Shown here: piece by piece, positions 49,721 through 62,300 of the stretch
How the letters are laid out: each line of letters begins with the position of its first letter
Numbering within the stretch: position 1 is the stretch's first letter
Source: Pomacea canaliculata
Taxonomy: Eukaryota; Mollusca; Gastropoda; Architaenioglossa; Ampullariidae
Length of the DNA: 64,000 bases
Direction: 5' to 3'
NCBI RefSeq assembly: GCF_003073045.1
Contig: NC_037592.1
Location: forward strand, 779,371 to 843,370
Program-made: the position numbers and the translations under genes
Notes under the pieces: generated by a model
What the model was told of the DNA's origin: nothing
Seen by the model: only the letters and a program-made list of their open reading frames with translations
Databases searched by the model: none

Positions 49721-49860
49721 AAAGTAAGCAATCACCAAGTATAATAATGTCCAAGTGTCTGACACTCCGTGTCGGCGCCTTGTCAATCAAACACAGGCTG
49801 TTGGCGGCTGTTCCGCTAGCTGTGCTTCCGTGTCGATAGCTGAGGGCATCAGTCAAGTTT
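49721..49860 (-). promoter_or_regulatory. catenin first (non-coding) exon and promoter region
   Basis: On the minus strand a GC-richer, CpG-containing stretch ends in CTTTG followed by GTGAGT at 49719, a strong donor. The next exon probably starts at 49452 after TTTTGATCCCAG and carries the ATG at 49401 (context CACTATGG). Transcription would start near or just right of 49860; no TATA box is evident. Confidence 0.55.
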
Positions 49861-50044
49861 CTTCCGTGTTTTTTTTAAAGAAATAATTATACACACTGTT
49901 TAAGATTTCAAAAGTAACAACAAAATATTTTGTACTAATATGTTTAACTGAAGTAATAGCATATTTGTCACATGTTTATTATTAACAATTATTAGAGGTT
50001 TAGTGTGTTGTCCACATTCCAAACTCCTCCCAGACTAGCCGAGC

Positions 50045-50345
50045 GCCCTCTATCTGCATGCACAGGTGAAGTAACTGGCAGGTGAGAAGTGTGTAGTCAC
50101 TCGCCAGACTATAGGAGGTACCTCACGCTTCCCAGTGTCTGCATGCACAGGTGAAGTAACTGGCCAGGTGAGAAGTGTGTAGTCACTCGCCAGACTGTAG
50201 GAGGTACCTCACGCTTCCCAGTGTCTGCATGCACAATAACTGGCAGGTGAGAAGTGTGTAGTCACTCGCCAGACTGTAGAGCACCCTCTACTTCAAGCTG
50301 CAGTGTGCATGCACAGGTGAAATAACTGGCCAGGTGAGAGGTTTG
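50045..50345. repeat. ~90-bp minisatellite upstream of the catenin promoter
   Basis: Three to four units with GCATGCACAGGTGAAGTAAC, GTGAGAAGTGTGTAGTCACT and CGCCAGACTGTAG. A more diverged part continues beyond the SINE at 50580-50650. Confidence 0.88.
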
Positions 50346-50365
50346 TAGTGACTCGCGAGACTATA

Positions 50366-50541
50366 GGGAAAGTTCGGTGTTTTACGCCGGGCCAGCAACT
50401 AAGACTATATCACAAGACAGTCAGCCCTGTCAACAGATGCCACATGCACAGAAAGAACAGCGGGCCCGAGACGAGATGTGAACCTTCGATCCCTGTATCG
50501 GTGACAGGCGCTGACCGTTGCGCCACTGGAATCCCCCCCCC
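50366..50541 (-). mobile_element. tRNA-derived SINE, inserted in a minisatellite
   Basis: On the minus strand the head reads TGGCGCAACGGTCAGCGCCT (A-box) and GGATCGAAGGTTCACATC (B-box region). A central block with TGTGCATGTGGCATCTGTTG follows, and the element ends near CGTAAAACACCGAACTTTCC. Related copies: 32805-32938 and, weakly, about 60760-60830. Degenerate minisatellite sequence lies on both sides. Confidence 0.8.
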
Positions 50542-50649
50542 CACCTCCTTTTACCATATGAAAATTTAAGCTTTGAAGTCACTGCATGCGTGCACAGGGG
50601 AAATCAGGGGCCAGGTGAGAAGTTTGTAGTGAGACCATGTCAGAGTGTA

Positions 50650-51925
50650 GGAGTTGGAAGAAACCGCTGTCAACTAACGGGTGTGACTGTTCCGCGGGTA
50701 CTGAGCTGCATGCCTGTGTGCACGTAGACACATGGGCACGAGAATGGAAGCATCCATCACTTTTAAATTACAAAATCCGCGCCTGTCTGTCCAGCCGAGG
50801 GTGACATTATGAGAATACATTGGAATAGCTCTGTAACATGTTGTTATTAAGCCTCTTGCACCTGCAGAACCTGATACCTGAAGCGGTTACTGATCGACTA
50901 CGACCCTCGGTCGCTTCGACCATCGAGTACAGAAGTTACCATATCCTGTGTAACACTAACATATCTGTCGCTTCTTGTTATGTGGCAAAATGAAACGAAA
51001 TTTTTTTCTGCAAGTCCTTTGCGGCTGTGCTTACGCGATAAAAAGATTTTGATTACAACTATATAGTACTTGGGTAGCCAGAGTGTCGGGTGTTAGTAAG
51101 CCTGTTGTTACTTTGTACGTACTGTAAATAAACCTCTGTATTTTAATATTACTACAATATTATTAGTAATAATCTGCCTGTCACATGGTGGGAATGCTCT
51201 GATGTCATGTCTATGTCTAAATGATGCGCTTATGAACATAACGGTATGTGAAAGCCATCGGACACAAAACACTAAACAGGCAACATTAACAGTAAACTCC
51301 AGTCTGCAAACAACACACTGAACACAAACAGTTTGTAAACTCCTAAGTAAGCATGTAGTAGATTAATAAAAAATTAATAATTGAAATGCGAAGAATTGAT
51401 AAAGAAGAAATGACACTTCACACCAACATTTATTTAAAGTCTCCGAGGAACCCTACCAAGCGGGGTTAAAGATAGGGTGGGGTTAAGATTTTGAGTTTTT
51501 TAGTTAGTCTGGGATTGCTTGATTAGGCATAGGGATGGGGTTAAGGTTTCAGGATTTTTTCAGATTTTATGTTTTAAGTCGTGGCGTTCATAACAGCCTT
51601 TGTCTATGCACAAGTTCTCCACTTCTCCCCAGCTAACTTTGTGTGGAGTACCCACCAGTCTGCAATAACTGACATCAGGTATCTCCAGGAAACTCAGTGA
51701 AACATGTTGCTCACATTAATCTGATTGATGGTGATGCTGAACAAGGCCAACTTGTTTTTGAGACCTTTGACCTGACTACTGTATTTATGTCTTTCTTACA
51801 ACTAGTAGCTGGTCAAGTTCATAGATACAAGAGTGACAAAAGCTAAAAACAGACAAAAGTTATGTCAGACAAACCAGTAACAAAGCATATTTTTATATAC
51901 TTGGACAATAATTTACGATTACAAT
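50650..51925. other. intergenic stretch, no gene seen
   Basis: No exon-like frame with family resemblance. Contains AT-rich sequence and a short GGGGTTAAGATTTTGAG-like duplication at about 51465-51560. Confidence 0.5.
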
Positions 51926-51929
51926 TACA

Positions 51930-52385
51930 AGGGGCCTGGAAAGATCGTCTACCCCGGACTCAGGTTTACTTCCTTCACCAGCCTGACATGCAGGACACGT
52001 GCTACGAGGAGATCCACATGGTTATTGGAACAGAGCGAGCGCCCAGCATACAAAACAGACATAACCCAGACCTCAGTTTATATGGAGGCTGTCATCATGC
52101 TTTGCTACGTCAACACTGCACCCCTGAATATGACATGGAGTTTGGTGGATACACGATCCCTAAAGGCACGTTAGTCATCCCCAACCTGGATTCTATGTTG
52201 AAAGCTCCAGAGACCTGGGGTGACCCTGACACATTCCGATCTGAGCGTTTCATAGGAGAGAATGTCAGTTGTGGCGATCCAAAGAGTTCATTTTCCTTCT
52301 CTATGGGTCGGCGCATCTGTTTGGGTGAGACACTTTCCCGAATGGAATTATTTGTATATCTGTCAACAATGGTATTCTCATCTCT
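51930..52385 (+). pseudogene. cytochrome P450 (CYP2-like) C-terminal pseudogene fragment
   Basis: Recognisable in order: HQPDMQDTCYEEIHMVIGTE (J-helix region), EFGGYTIPKGTLVIPNLDSM, PETWGDPDTFRSERFI (PERF region) and FSFSMGRRICLGETL with the heme cysteine. Between about 52070 and 52125 the frame is lost: the conserved YMEAVIM and YVNTAPL appear in another frame, and part of the segment is missing. The piece is contiguous where many CYP2 genes have introns, and it stops after LSTM, near a usual last-intron site. 5' parts and the final exon are absent. A fragment of a real functional gene is less likely. Confidence 0.78.
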
Positions 52386-53322
52386 GTGTATTACCAGTGT
52401 CATCATCATCTCTGTAGCACCAGTGTTATCATCATCATCTCTGTGAGGTACCAGTGTTATCACAGTTTGATTGCTTATGATTGCACTTGTGTGGCAGCAA
52501 TTGAGGACAAGATTATCACAGTCCAACTGCTTAACTCATTTTCGCAAACACTGTGGACTTTGGTTTGCCTCTAAACATGTATCCATTGCTAGTCTTATAA
52601 AAAGTAATACTAAAATTCGATAAAAAGTAAAATTACTTTCAAAGGAAAAAAAATTTTTTTCACGTAGATGCAGCCTGAATATCCTAACAATAAAATGCAG
52701 TGTGGCAGCCTATACGACATTTTGAAAATGTCACTGAAATATATCATGTCACTCAATTTTTGGTACCTTCATTATATACTCCAGAATACTGTACTGCAAT
52801 AGTAAAAATTCCATTATGTACACATCTATGCCATGTACAGCATACATTCCAGCAGATTGTAGTGTAATAGTCACAAATTCCACCATGTACACTATATACA
52901 CATCTACACCTTATACATCATATACTCCGTATTCATTCTCCAGTGAAAATCCACACTTTTGTATCACATGAAAGATAAGTAATTTTTAGAAAAAGTGTTT
53001 TCCCTCCTGCAATTACTAAGTTCTGTTGCCTGACTCCTGTGTTTTATGAAATTTTTCACAACCATCATCAAGTTTGTTGACAGGATATTTGCATGAAGAA
53101 AAATGGTGGACTTTTAGTAAGTCAACCTGCATAGAGTCAGTTGATTGGATTCAACAGTGTGTCTCACAGGTATGCATCAGCTTGTGGTCAGTATCATTGC
53201 TGTCTGGACAAATTAATGGGATCAGTACTGTTAGGCAATGAACATCATCCAAGCAAGACGACAAATGATGAAGATCATCCACAGAGTCCAGTGGCAAACA
53301 GCACCCAAGCATCATCTTGTGG

Positions 53323-56300
53323 TTATGTTTCTAGCAGCATCAGTCGGATGAGGACGGAAACAACGTGGACATTGAGACTGTTGCCAAGGACACGGTATTT
53401 CTGGACTGCATTTAACTCTGGAGGAAATACTGCAAAAGATAAAGAGACAAAGACATCAGTTAGAACTAAACAATACATTGATTGTAGTACTTACTACCTA
53501 TAAGCAATCCACATCTGTACGCATAAGAAGGATCATCAGATACTGTTAATGTCATATTGTTGCAGTTGTTGCTTTTGGAAGGGAAAGTGCTTTCTCCTTG
53601 CGGTGATTTCACACTGTGGGGGATGGGGATCTTGGGCGGGGGATGTGAAATAGTGTTGGTGAAGGGAGGGGGAAGAGGCACTGCTTTGTGGTGCTGCAGG
53701 TGTTGTCTATGCTTGTTTGTGCTCTTTACCTGTTGGTTTGTCAAGTCTGCTTTGGTGGTGAACTGTGCTACTGCCCTCTTTTCGTGTTTTTAATCTGTGA
53801 GGCCTTTCAAGCTTGAGTTGGTGGTGCACTGTGCTGGTGCCCTCTTTTCCTGCTGCCGCCGCTTGCTATTAGTTCCTAGGAAGCCTGTCAAGTTCGCCAT
53901 AATGGTGAACTATATTGGTTGCCGTGTCCCTTGTGTTGTTTTATTCTAGATTATTTAGCTTTTTTTAAAACTTCTATATAGGTGGTTATGTTGTCCAATT
54001 TTAACCCTTTGCCTATCTTAGTCTAAAGTATACGTGGCCTGTCGCTATTGATGCTACTAATAAAAGTTTTTTATGCCATAGTTCTTTAGGTGGGTTGAGG
54101 CACTTATTAAGGTTTAGTGCCAGTCTGTATTTATCTAAAGAATATTTTACTTCTTCTCTTTCTAATTTATTTTCATTGCACTCCAGCGGTATGTGGAGTG
54201 CTAAGTATATCCCCACAGGCACATGAAGGAGGGTCTTTACATCTTGTTAGATATTTTTCATTGAGCCTCATTCTAGTTATTTTGGTTTGGTCTGACCTAT
54301 CTGACTTTACGAACATCAAAGTGTGACTAGGCTGGTCATCTATCAGTCTCCTAGTAGCTTTAGTCCTTTACCTTCATTTTTGTATTTCTCTTGCCACCTT
54401 ATTTTTATTGCTGGTTTCAATGCTATTCTTCTCTTTGCTGGTGAAATAGGGATGTTTAGGATGACTTTGGGGTTTGTTTCTTGTTTTACTGAAGTCTCGC
54501 TAGTTTTTCAGCCTTTTCACTTCTTTTATTCTGGTATGGGAGGGAACCCAAAGGAACTTAATGTCTCCATTTTCCTGGTTAATCTTCTTTATGAGAGACA
54601 GTATCTCATACTATGCCTATTCTGTTCTGTGCCTGGATTTTGGTGGTTGAGAGTTTAAAGCCCTTACATTTAAACCATTTCATGATTTTATGTAGATCCT
54701 CCTGTATCTTATCTATTCCTATGATTTTAGGCCTGTTAGGATTACTTGTTTTGCATACTTCTACTTTTCCTAGGAGGGATGCAAATTGCTTGACTTTCAC
54801 ATGTTTGACATTTTTGTGGAGGTCTGCAATCATTATGTTGAACAGTAAGGAACTGAGGACACTTCCATTATCTTGTGATACCTTGCTGGAAATTTGATTC
54901 TCAATTCTTACTGATATTTTCCTGTTTGATAGGTAGAACTTAATAAGTTGAACTATTTGTTTTATTTGGGGTGCCTATGCAGAGGAGTTTCTGGGGGTGG
55001 CCTTCTTGGCAGAGCATATCATAGGCTTTTTATGTATGTCCAGGAAAATTCCACAGAGGTTCACTCTTTTTTTTTCCTGTGGGGGCATTATTTCCTGCTG
55101 TAAGGCTGTTATTTAGTCCATAGTGCTACATTTCTTTCTAAAACCACTCTGTTCTAGGGGTAGGATGTTGTTGGCCTCACAGAAGTGGTTTAGTCTGTTT
55201 TTAATAATCATTTCAAATGCCTTGCCTCGATGCAAAGTAGGTGCGATTGGTCTGTAGCTAGATGGGGCTGTTTTTGTTTTTACCTGGTTTGGGGATGGGG
55301 ACTATTGTGGCCCTTTTCCATATGTTAGGGAAGCTACTTTTATCAAGGATGTCTTTGAATACTCTAGGATAAGGTGCTTAGTTTTAAGGTAGCAGTTTTG
55401 GAGCATTTGGTAAGTCTGGGGCCGATCCTAACTTTTTAGTTGATAGGGCTTGCTCATTAGGATGTACAGCAGTACATGTACAACACTGCCATGATAATCC
55501 TACTATAGCTCCTCAGTGCCTGACAATCTTGAGTACCATGTGGTTAGATATCTGTATGATGATAAGGCTAGCCTGTTCATGATGACATTTTTGAGTATCA
55601 TGTGGTTAAAACTCTGTCTGATTAGGATAGCCTGTACAAGAGAATATTACTGAGTGTCATGTGGTTAGATATCTGTATGACTAGGCTAGCCTGTACAAGA
55701 GAATATATCGTCATGTGGTTAGATATCAAACTTACCTGTAGAAGTAAAAAAAGTTACTAGAAAAGTCTATGCCTACTTTTGGCATACAGCACAGACTATA
55801 TATATATCATAATATTTGATTACATAATATCTGACAGATTTATTGTATTTTCTGTCTTCCAACACATTTGAAACAAATGTACTACATAACTTCTATGATG
55901 AAAGATAATATTCAAGACACGCAAAATATTCTAACCATGCATATAGTAACTTTTCCTGGATTTTCTGCCACTGCAACTTTATTAATTAAAGCTGTGACCT
56001 GAGATAATTTAAAATGTGCATCATTTAATTTTAAACAGATTAACTGTTAATATCACTTGTGCAAAACAGTCTATTACTGTGTAACTTTCAGTTTCACTGT
56101 AAAATATGATTCAAGAAAACTGTTAACATCCTGGTAAAACATAAAGCATGATTAAAATTTAAAAAAAAAACAACATACAAAACTCCTGGGGGAAGCAAAG
56201 AAGGTTTGCTACTTCCCGTGGTGTAAAATAGCGTAACTTAAGACTTCGAAGAATAGACAACTCAGTTTCTGCCCACTGATCACGATTTTTTTTCTCCACA

Positions 56301-59300
56301 GCTAAGGACTTGAAGTCACTAGCCTTCTTCACCGCCTGCAAACAGGGACAGTACTCTCAGAAACATAACAATTGGAAGTTTTTCATGACTACCAATATCA
56401 GGTAGACAACAAAGGGCTAACAGAGACAAAACAGCGTTAGCACTATGAGGCAGACAAGAGAGAGTTTTGGTCACACATAACTATTCAAAGTGTTCTAATA
56501 GTCTGAAAGATTATGTGACGATAAAAGTCGTTGACATTTAATTGGATAATGATGGCCAGTGGTGTGGTGTTTGTCGAAAAAGAACCTCATACTTATATTG
56601 GGATGGGTTGTCATTGGCCATATTGCTTGAGCTCAGCTGTTTGAAAATGTTACTCCAGCCATTAGAAGTGAAATTGCCCTTTGCTCTGATTGAAATATTG
56701 TAAATGACACATTTGAAACTATAAACTTTTTTTCTGAAATGAAAACTCAATGCCAAAAGTGTTCTGCAAAACAGAACAGATATCAGTAGAAAGCATGAGG
56801 TTCTTGAATGCTCGCCTGAATGATCTCACTAAACTGAAACCTGTTTAAAATAATATTTATCTCCACTCTGTCTCTACCTGATTCTGGACATCATCTTTCT
56901 GTGTATGGGCAATGTGGACCCTCACATGCAAAATAACGCCATGGAGACTGCTAATGGTCATAATATGTACTTGGCTGACTCTTGTGACATGCAGATTGCT
57001 TTGCCGGCTGGGCTGGTGATGAAGGCTGACAATAATGCTGGCTTTCTACTGATGATGGGGGTGTGCAATGAACAATTCTGGCTTTATGTTGATGGTCAAG
57101 GTGGGCAGTTGATAGTGTTGGCTTTATACTGATGATGAAGTAATGATGCTGGCTTTATACTAAGAAGCATGTTATGGGCTGAGCTGCTTGTTATTGTTAT
57201 AATATTATTATTGTTCACATGCTTAAGTGGTGCACTGTCTTGTGCAAAGGCAGACTACACAAGGGAAGCAACCAGCACCTGGTTGCTACATTGTAAAGAG
57301 CATACTTCTATATCAGTAATCATCTGTAGGTTGCTATGTTGTAAATAGCTTACTTCTATATCAGTAGTCATCTGTAGGAGAGAACCAGCACCTTCAACAT
57401 AGTGGCCATACCTGCACAGCAAAGGAAAAAATTCGCCAGCTGTTTATAATTTTATTATTAGTTACTTCAGTACCCACCACAATATTTTGTACAGCTGCTG
57501 CACAACAACATCAATAACAACAACAGTGCATTTACATAGGGTATTTCTCTAGCATCAGTCAGCTTCAAAGTGCTTTATATATAAATACACAGCCTCATAA
57601 GCACATACCTTTTTAGGGTAGGTATCAAATGCACCTGTATAAACATGCATTGCACACAAACACACACAATAATAATAAAGGAAATTTATATAGCGCTTTT
57701 CCTGACTTAGCAGAAGTCTCAGTGTGTTTTAAAAGAGAAAGGATATTGCATAAAGTAACAGGGACACAAAATATACAGAACACACATACAGAGACAGTCC
57801 AATATGTCTTAGCAAATACACAACTAAAAAAAAAAGAAAACCCCCAAAAGAAAGGCTAAAATCTAGCTGTTCTGTTTTTGGATCATTGCTCTGCTATATT
57901 ACATCCTCTAACTAGACCAAGACTGGGAGCTGTTACAGTTCAGGTCTACAGCTCAGAAAGCCATTGTATCATCTGTGGGGAATGCAGATCAACAGACTCA
58001 GGACAATGGAGATAAAATCGCCTGAAGGCTGCTAGTATTAATGCAATCAATCACAAAGCAGAGAAAAATTGCATGAAAGCGTTAAGGCAGAGGACTGTGT
58101 GATCTTCAAGTTGTGGAAGGTCCATAGTAGTGACAACTTGGAAAAACAGAAAAACCATTATAGTGTCAGGTAAAAAAGACCAGCAGGGTGGAGGAAACTA
58201 AGGTACCCAGAGAAAACAATATTAAGCCCTGGAAACAGGTGTTACATCTAAAGAGGTATGTCAGATCATACAAACCCATGATACAAGATGTATCTATCAA
58301 ATAATGAGACAGGGCTTCTGAGGATCAGAAAACAAAAAACAGGAGGACAGAGACTGCAGACAAGCATGCATAAGCTTTACAACTTTCAATTACATCATGT
58401 CATTAGGTTGATATTATGCATCATCTAAAGTTAATACATTTGTCGTATGCGCCAGAAAAATGATCAGTCCATTGAAAATTGCTAACGGCATTACAGCTAA
58501 TATAGCCTGGTACTAGCATTATGACATGGCGGGTGACAAATGCCATCACCAACAAGATACAGACATTCATCAATAAATGTCTGCGCTGCATTCTTAACAT
58601 CCGATGGCCTGAGAAGATCTCCAATACCGCCCTGTGGGAGAGAACCAACCAAAACCCTGCCAGCCTAGACATCAAGAAGCGAAAGTGGGGCTGGATTGGC
58701 CACACTCTACAAAAGCCAGCCGACAATATAATGCGACAAGTTCTGGGCTGGAACCCACAGGGGAGGTGCAAGGTTGGGAGACCCAGACAGATGTGGAGAC
58801 GATCAGTCCACAGAGAGGCAGAGACAGCTGGCATGACATGGTCCCAACTAGAAAGGGATGCCCAGGACCAGGTCCGATGACGGCGTGTGGTTGCGGCCCT
58901 ATGCTCCACTGGGGGCGAATAAGAACGAAGAAGAAGACTAGCATTATGGTCAATACAGCTAAATCTAGCAACAGACCTATGTCTAATATAGCTGCATTGG
59001 ATAATAGCATTATGGTCAGTTCAGCCACACTGTGCAATAGCATTATGGCTATTATACAGTCAAACTTCGATAATGCATTCCAAGACAACGAAATCTGAAA
59101 ACGATGAAAACCGAGGCAATTATTTTCAAATGAATCGATGTAAATCCAATTCATTCTAGACAATCCAAAATACATGCCAAATACACATTTTAAAGAGAAT
59201 AAATATAGTGTACCAAAAGTTTTCCAGGTATTGTGACCTACCTTTTTGTAAAACAAGAAGTCTTCTTAAGGCTTGGCTGTACTATGTCCATGACAACAAA

Positions 59301-62300
59301 CATTTTAAGTTCTTTGTCAGACAACATGAATGGCTGGAAACTATCTTCATCCATGTACTCCAAAAATGTTTTTAGTTGAGTGCCATGTCTGCAGCAAAGA
59401 GGGTCATCTTCTTCACAATGTCGCATATTCCGCCCTGCATCAGCAAGCGCCAGGTCCTCAACTTCCCCAATGCTGCTGTTGATCTGCCTTGAGTGTGTTC
59501 TCTCAGTCTCATCATCTACTGAGTGCATTTTCTCAGTCTCACACTCTGCTGCCCCTACAAGACCCTTCATACAGCTGTTGAACTGCCTTGAGCACATTTT
59601 CTCAGGTTGTTTGGAGAAAGCACTCTCATTACAACTGGGTATAGAAGAGAGAGTCTTGTGGCATGAATTACTACAGGAATGGCTTTTTACCTCAGCCACA
59701 TGGTTTTGTCGATAGCAAAGCCATGTTAGTGCTTCTTCTGGAACTGTTGTCATGATCTTAAAGATAAAAGACAAAAGTCGCATGATAAGCAAGAGTAAAT
59801 GATAAAGAAAAAATATTAAAAATCCCAATATTTTGTTTATACACTTAATGTTTGACACCCAAAACTTCATCATGTTTTCTTCTTAATTTTTTTATTTAGC
59901 ATAACAAAGATTCATCTATATACAGGTCTGAAACCTTACACTTTCTTGCTCATAAGCGTTAATGTACTCTCTGATAACCTGAATAAAAAAAAGCAACAGT
60001 TCTTCTTCATGGATGCCTTCCGTGGTTTACTTCAGCAACAGCAGTGTTTGACATTAAGTATGATCAAGTGAAAAATACAAATTACATACCAACACATTCA
60101 TATACTTAAAACAATTCCACAAAGCAATGGAAATCACGCGCAATCACTGTGAATGAAGTCTTTAAAAAAATTACATGTATCCAGAAAATCTATTTAGCTA
60201 ATGCTATTTTCTATATTCAGTTCAAAGTAGGTCCAAAATTAAAGATAACCAGACCTTGGCAGATGTAGGAAATCCAAAGGATGCAAGCCCTTGTTTGGCT
60301 ATGAGGTAATAGCGAAGTCTAGCATTAGGAATACCAAACTGTAGTGGTGATAACAAGAATTCCTGAGCAGGACAGCAAATTCTTGCAGCAAGAGCAGTAA
60401 AATTCACAACAAAAAAATGATTCAAGCTATTAGTTTATAGACAAGTATGCAGTTGTAGTTAACATGTCCAGCCGCATTTAAAAATTTATATTTGTAGTAA
60501 TGAAATCACCTGAGTTCTGTGCCCTACCAATTCAGTGATGCTCATGCCTTATGCTTTCCCCTAAATCATCTAGGTCTTTCTGTTCCCCGTTTCACTCTAT
60601 TTAATCATCGTTAGTAAAATTAAACCCAAGTGTTTTTCCCACTTCATCCAATCATAGTAATTAAACCCCACTCTCTCACTAATGAAGCACAGTTTTGTGA
60701 CCTCTGACATTAGGTCCTTGATGGTACAATAGCTGAAGCATCTGTTATGACTGTAAGAATGGGTTTAGTGGGGTCGTATCTTAGGTCTGACATTTCTCTC
60801 TCTGGATGTGGTCTCTGTTTATAGGGCTGACTGTTGGTGATTTTCTCCCGATACTCTAATTTTCTCCACCCTCTGTGTGTGTTTGTCTTGTGTGCATGTG
60901 TTCAAGTATGCATGTATGTTACTGTATGAAGAGTCATGCTCACATGCCTAAAAAGCAACTATGTTTCTGTCTAGTATTGTGTGCCTGTGTTTATACATAT
61001 GTAAAGTGGTTGAGTCCAGCCAGTGCTTGGAAAAAGTGCTAAATAAATATGCTTTATTATTATTGTTATTATAACTTTATTTAGCAAAGTGTTGCATCCT
61101 CTTGGCCTGCATACCTGAAAGCTGTAATCACAATCCTTTAGCACTTCAAGCAGCAGTCTTCGAGTCTCTGACACCTCAAAGCCTTTGACATTCTCCACTA
61201 ATAGGTAATGCGGTTTTTCTGACAAGCTGTTTGAAACATAATACATTGTATCACACATTCTATAATACATAAAGTTCTCACAACTTCAGAACAGAAGATA
61301 GTGATTTGAAGATTTACTCAACCCAGTAAATGGAGAAACACTCTCTGTCCACCAAGCAGTAAATGGGATATCCAATTAATGCAACACTGATGTAGCAACT
61401 AGTTGCAGCTGAAATTTTATGTTTCTATTCATTGTAAATGGTTAATATAAACCGAAAGTAAATGATGCATTTAAAAGCTGAATTACCTATCTGCAAGTTA
61501 TTTCCCTTAGTTTAAATTTCATGACAATTCATATGTATTGGTCTTTTTTAGCTTAAATTCCTGTCAGGCATCACCTGAACAGCTAATATAATTATCATCT
61601 AATCAACCATGAAATCCTGTAATTATCACCTCCTGAGCAGCCCAAGAAGGTGGAGAAATGACTGAGTGCGACGGTCCTCGTGATCTTGTTTCTTCCCCAC
61701 GCGTGTGAATGGCTGACATGGTGGACTCATCAGGATTACATCAATGTTCCACCCCTCTAGCTGAGTCTTACTAAGATTCTGCCATCACAGGTAGAATTTA
61801 TTTAAAAAATGACCAGCACAAGGAGTCCAACACTGTTTTCCAAAACATAGAAGAAACAATAGATGTAGCAGATGCGTGAGAAACACTGAATCACACTACA
61901 TAATTCTACTTATTCCTCTGTAAACACAATAAAGATAAACCATACAAATATGCATAAAAAATAATAGTATTCCAAGTATTTTTAACCCAATGTACTACTA
62001 AATCTGGTGTTAAGAGTGTGGTTATTGGGCTAAGCAGTGTTTATAGTTGTCACAGTCAGAGTACAGAAGGGGGTGGGGGTGGTGTCAGTACATTTGTATT
62101 CAAAGGCCCCCACCTCCCCTGCACTTGACATGCTAGAAGGCTGGCACAATTACTGGGCTTCATGTGCAAGCCATGTGAAGCCTGACCAGGGTGGGAATTT
62201 AAGGCCACCCAGGCACAGCCTGGCAACTGGTTGAGTACCCACTGGTATAACATCAACAAGTGGGAGACCTGTTAGTACCTCTGCCGAGACACTGGACAGC

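Noticed and set aside
50366-50541. Possible tRNA gene
   Set aside because: A- and B-box-like motifs are present, but no cloverleaf can be closed and a non-tRNA body plus related copies mark it as a SINE.
58421-59256. Minus-strand frames of 162-194 codons
   Set aside because: Antisense of a LINE 3' end.
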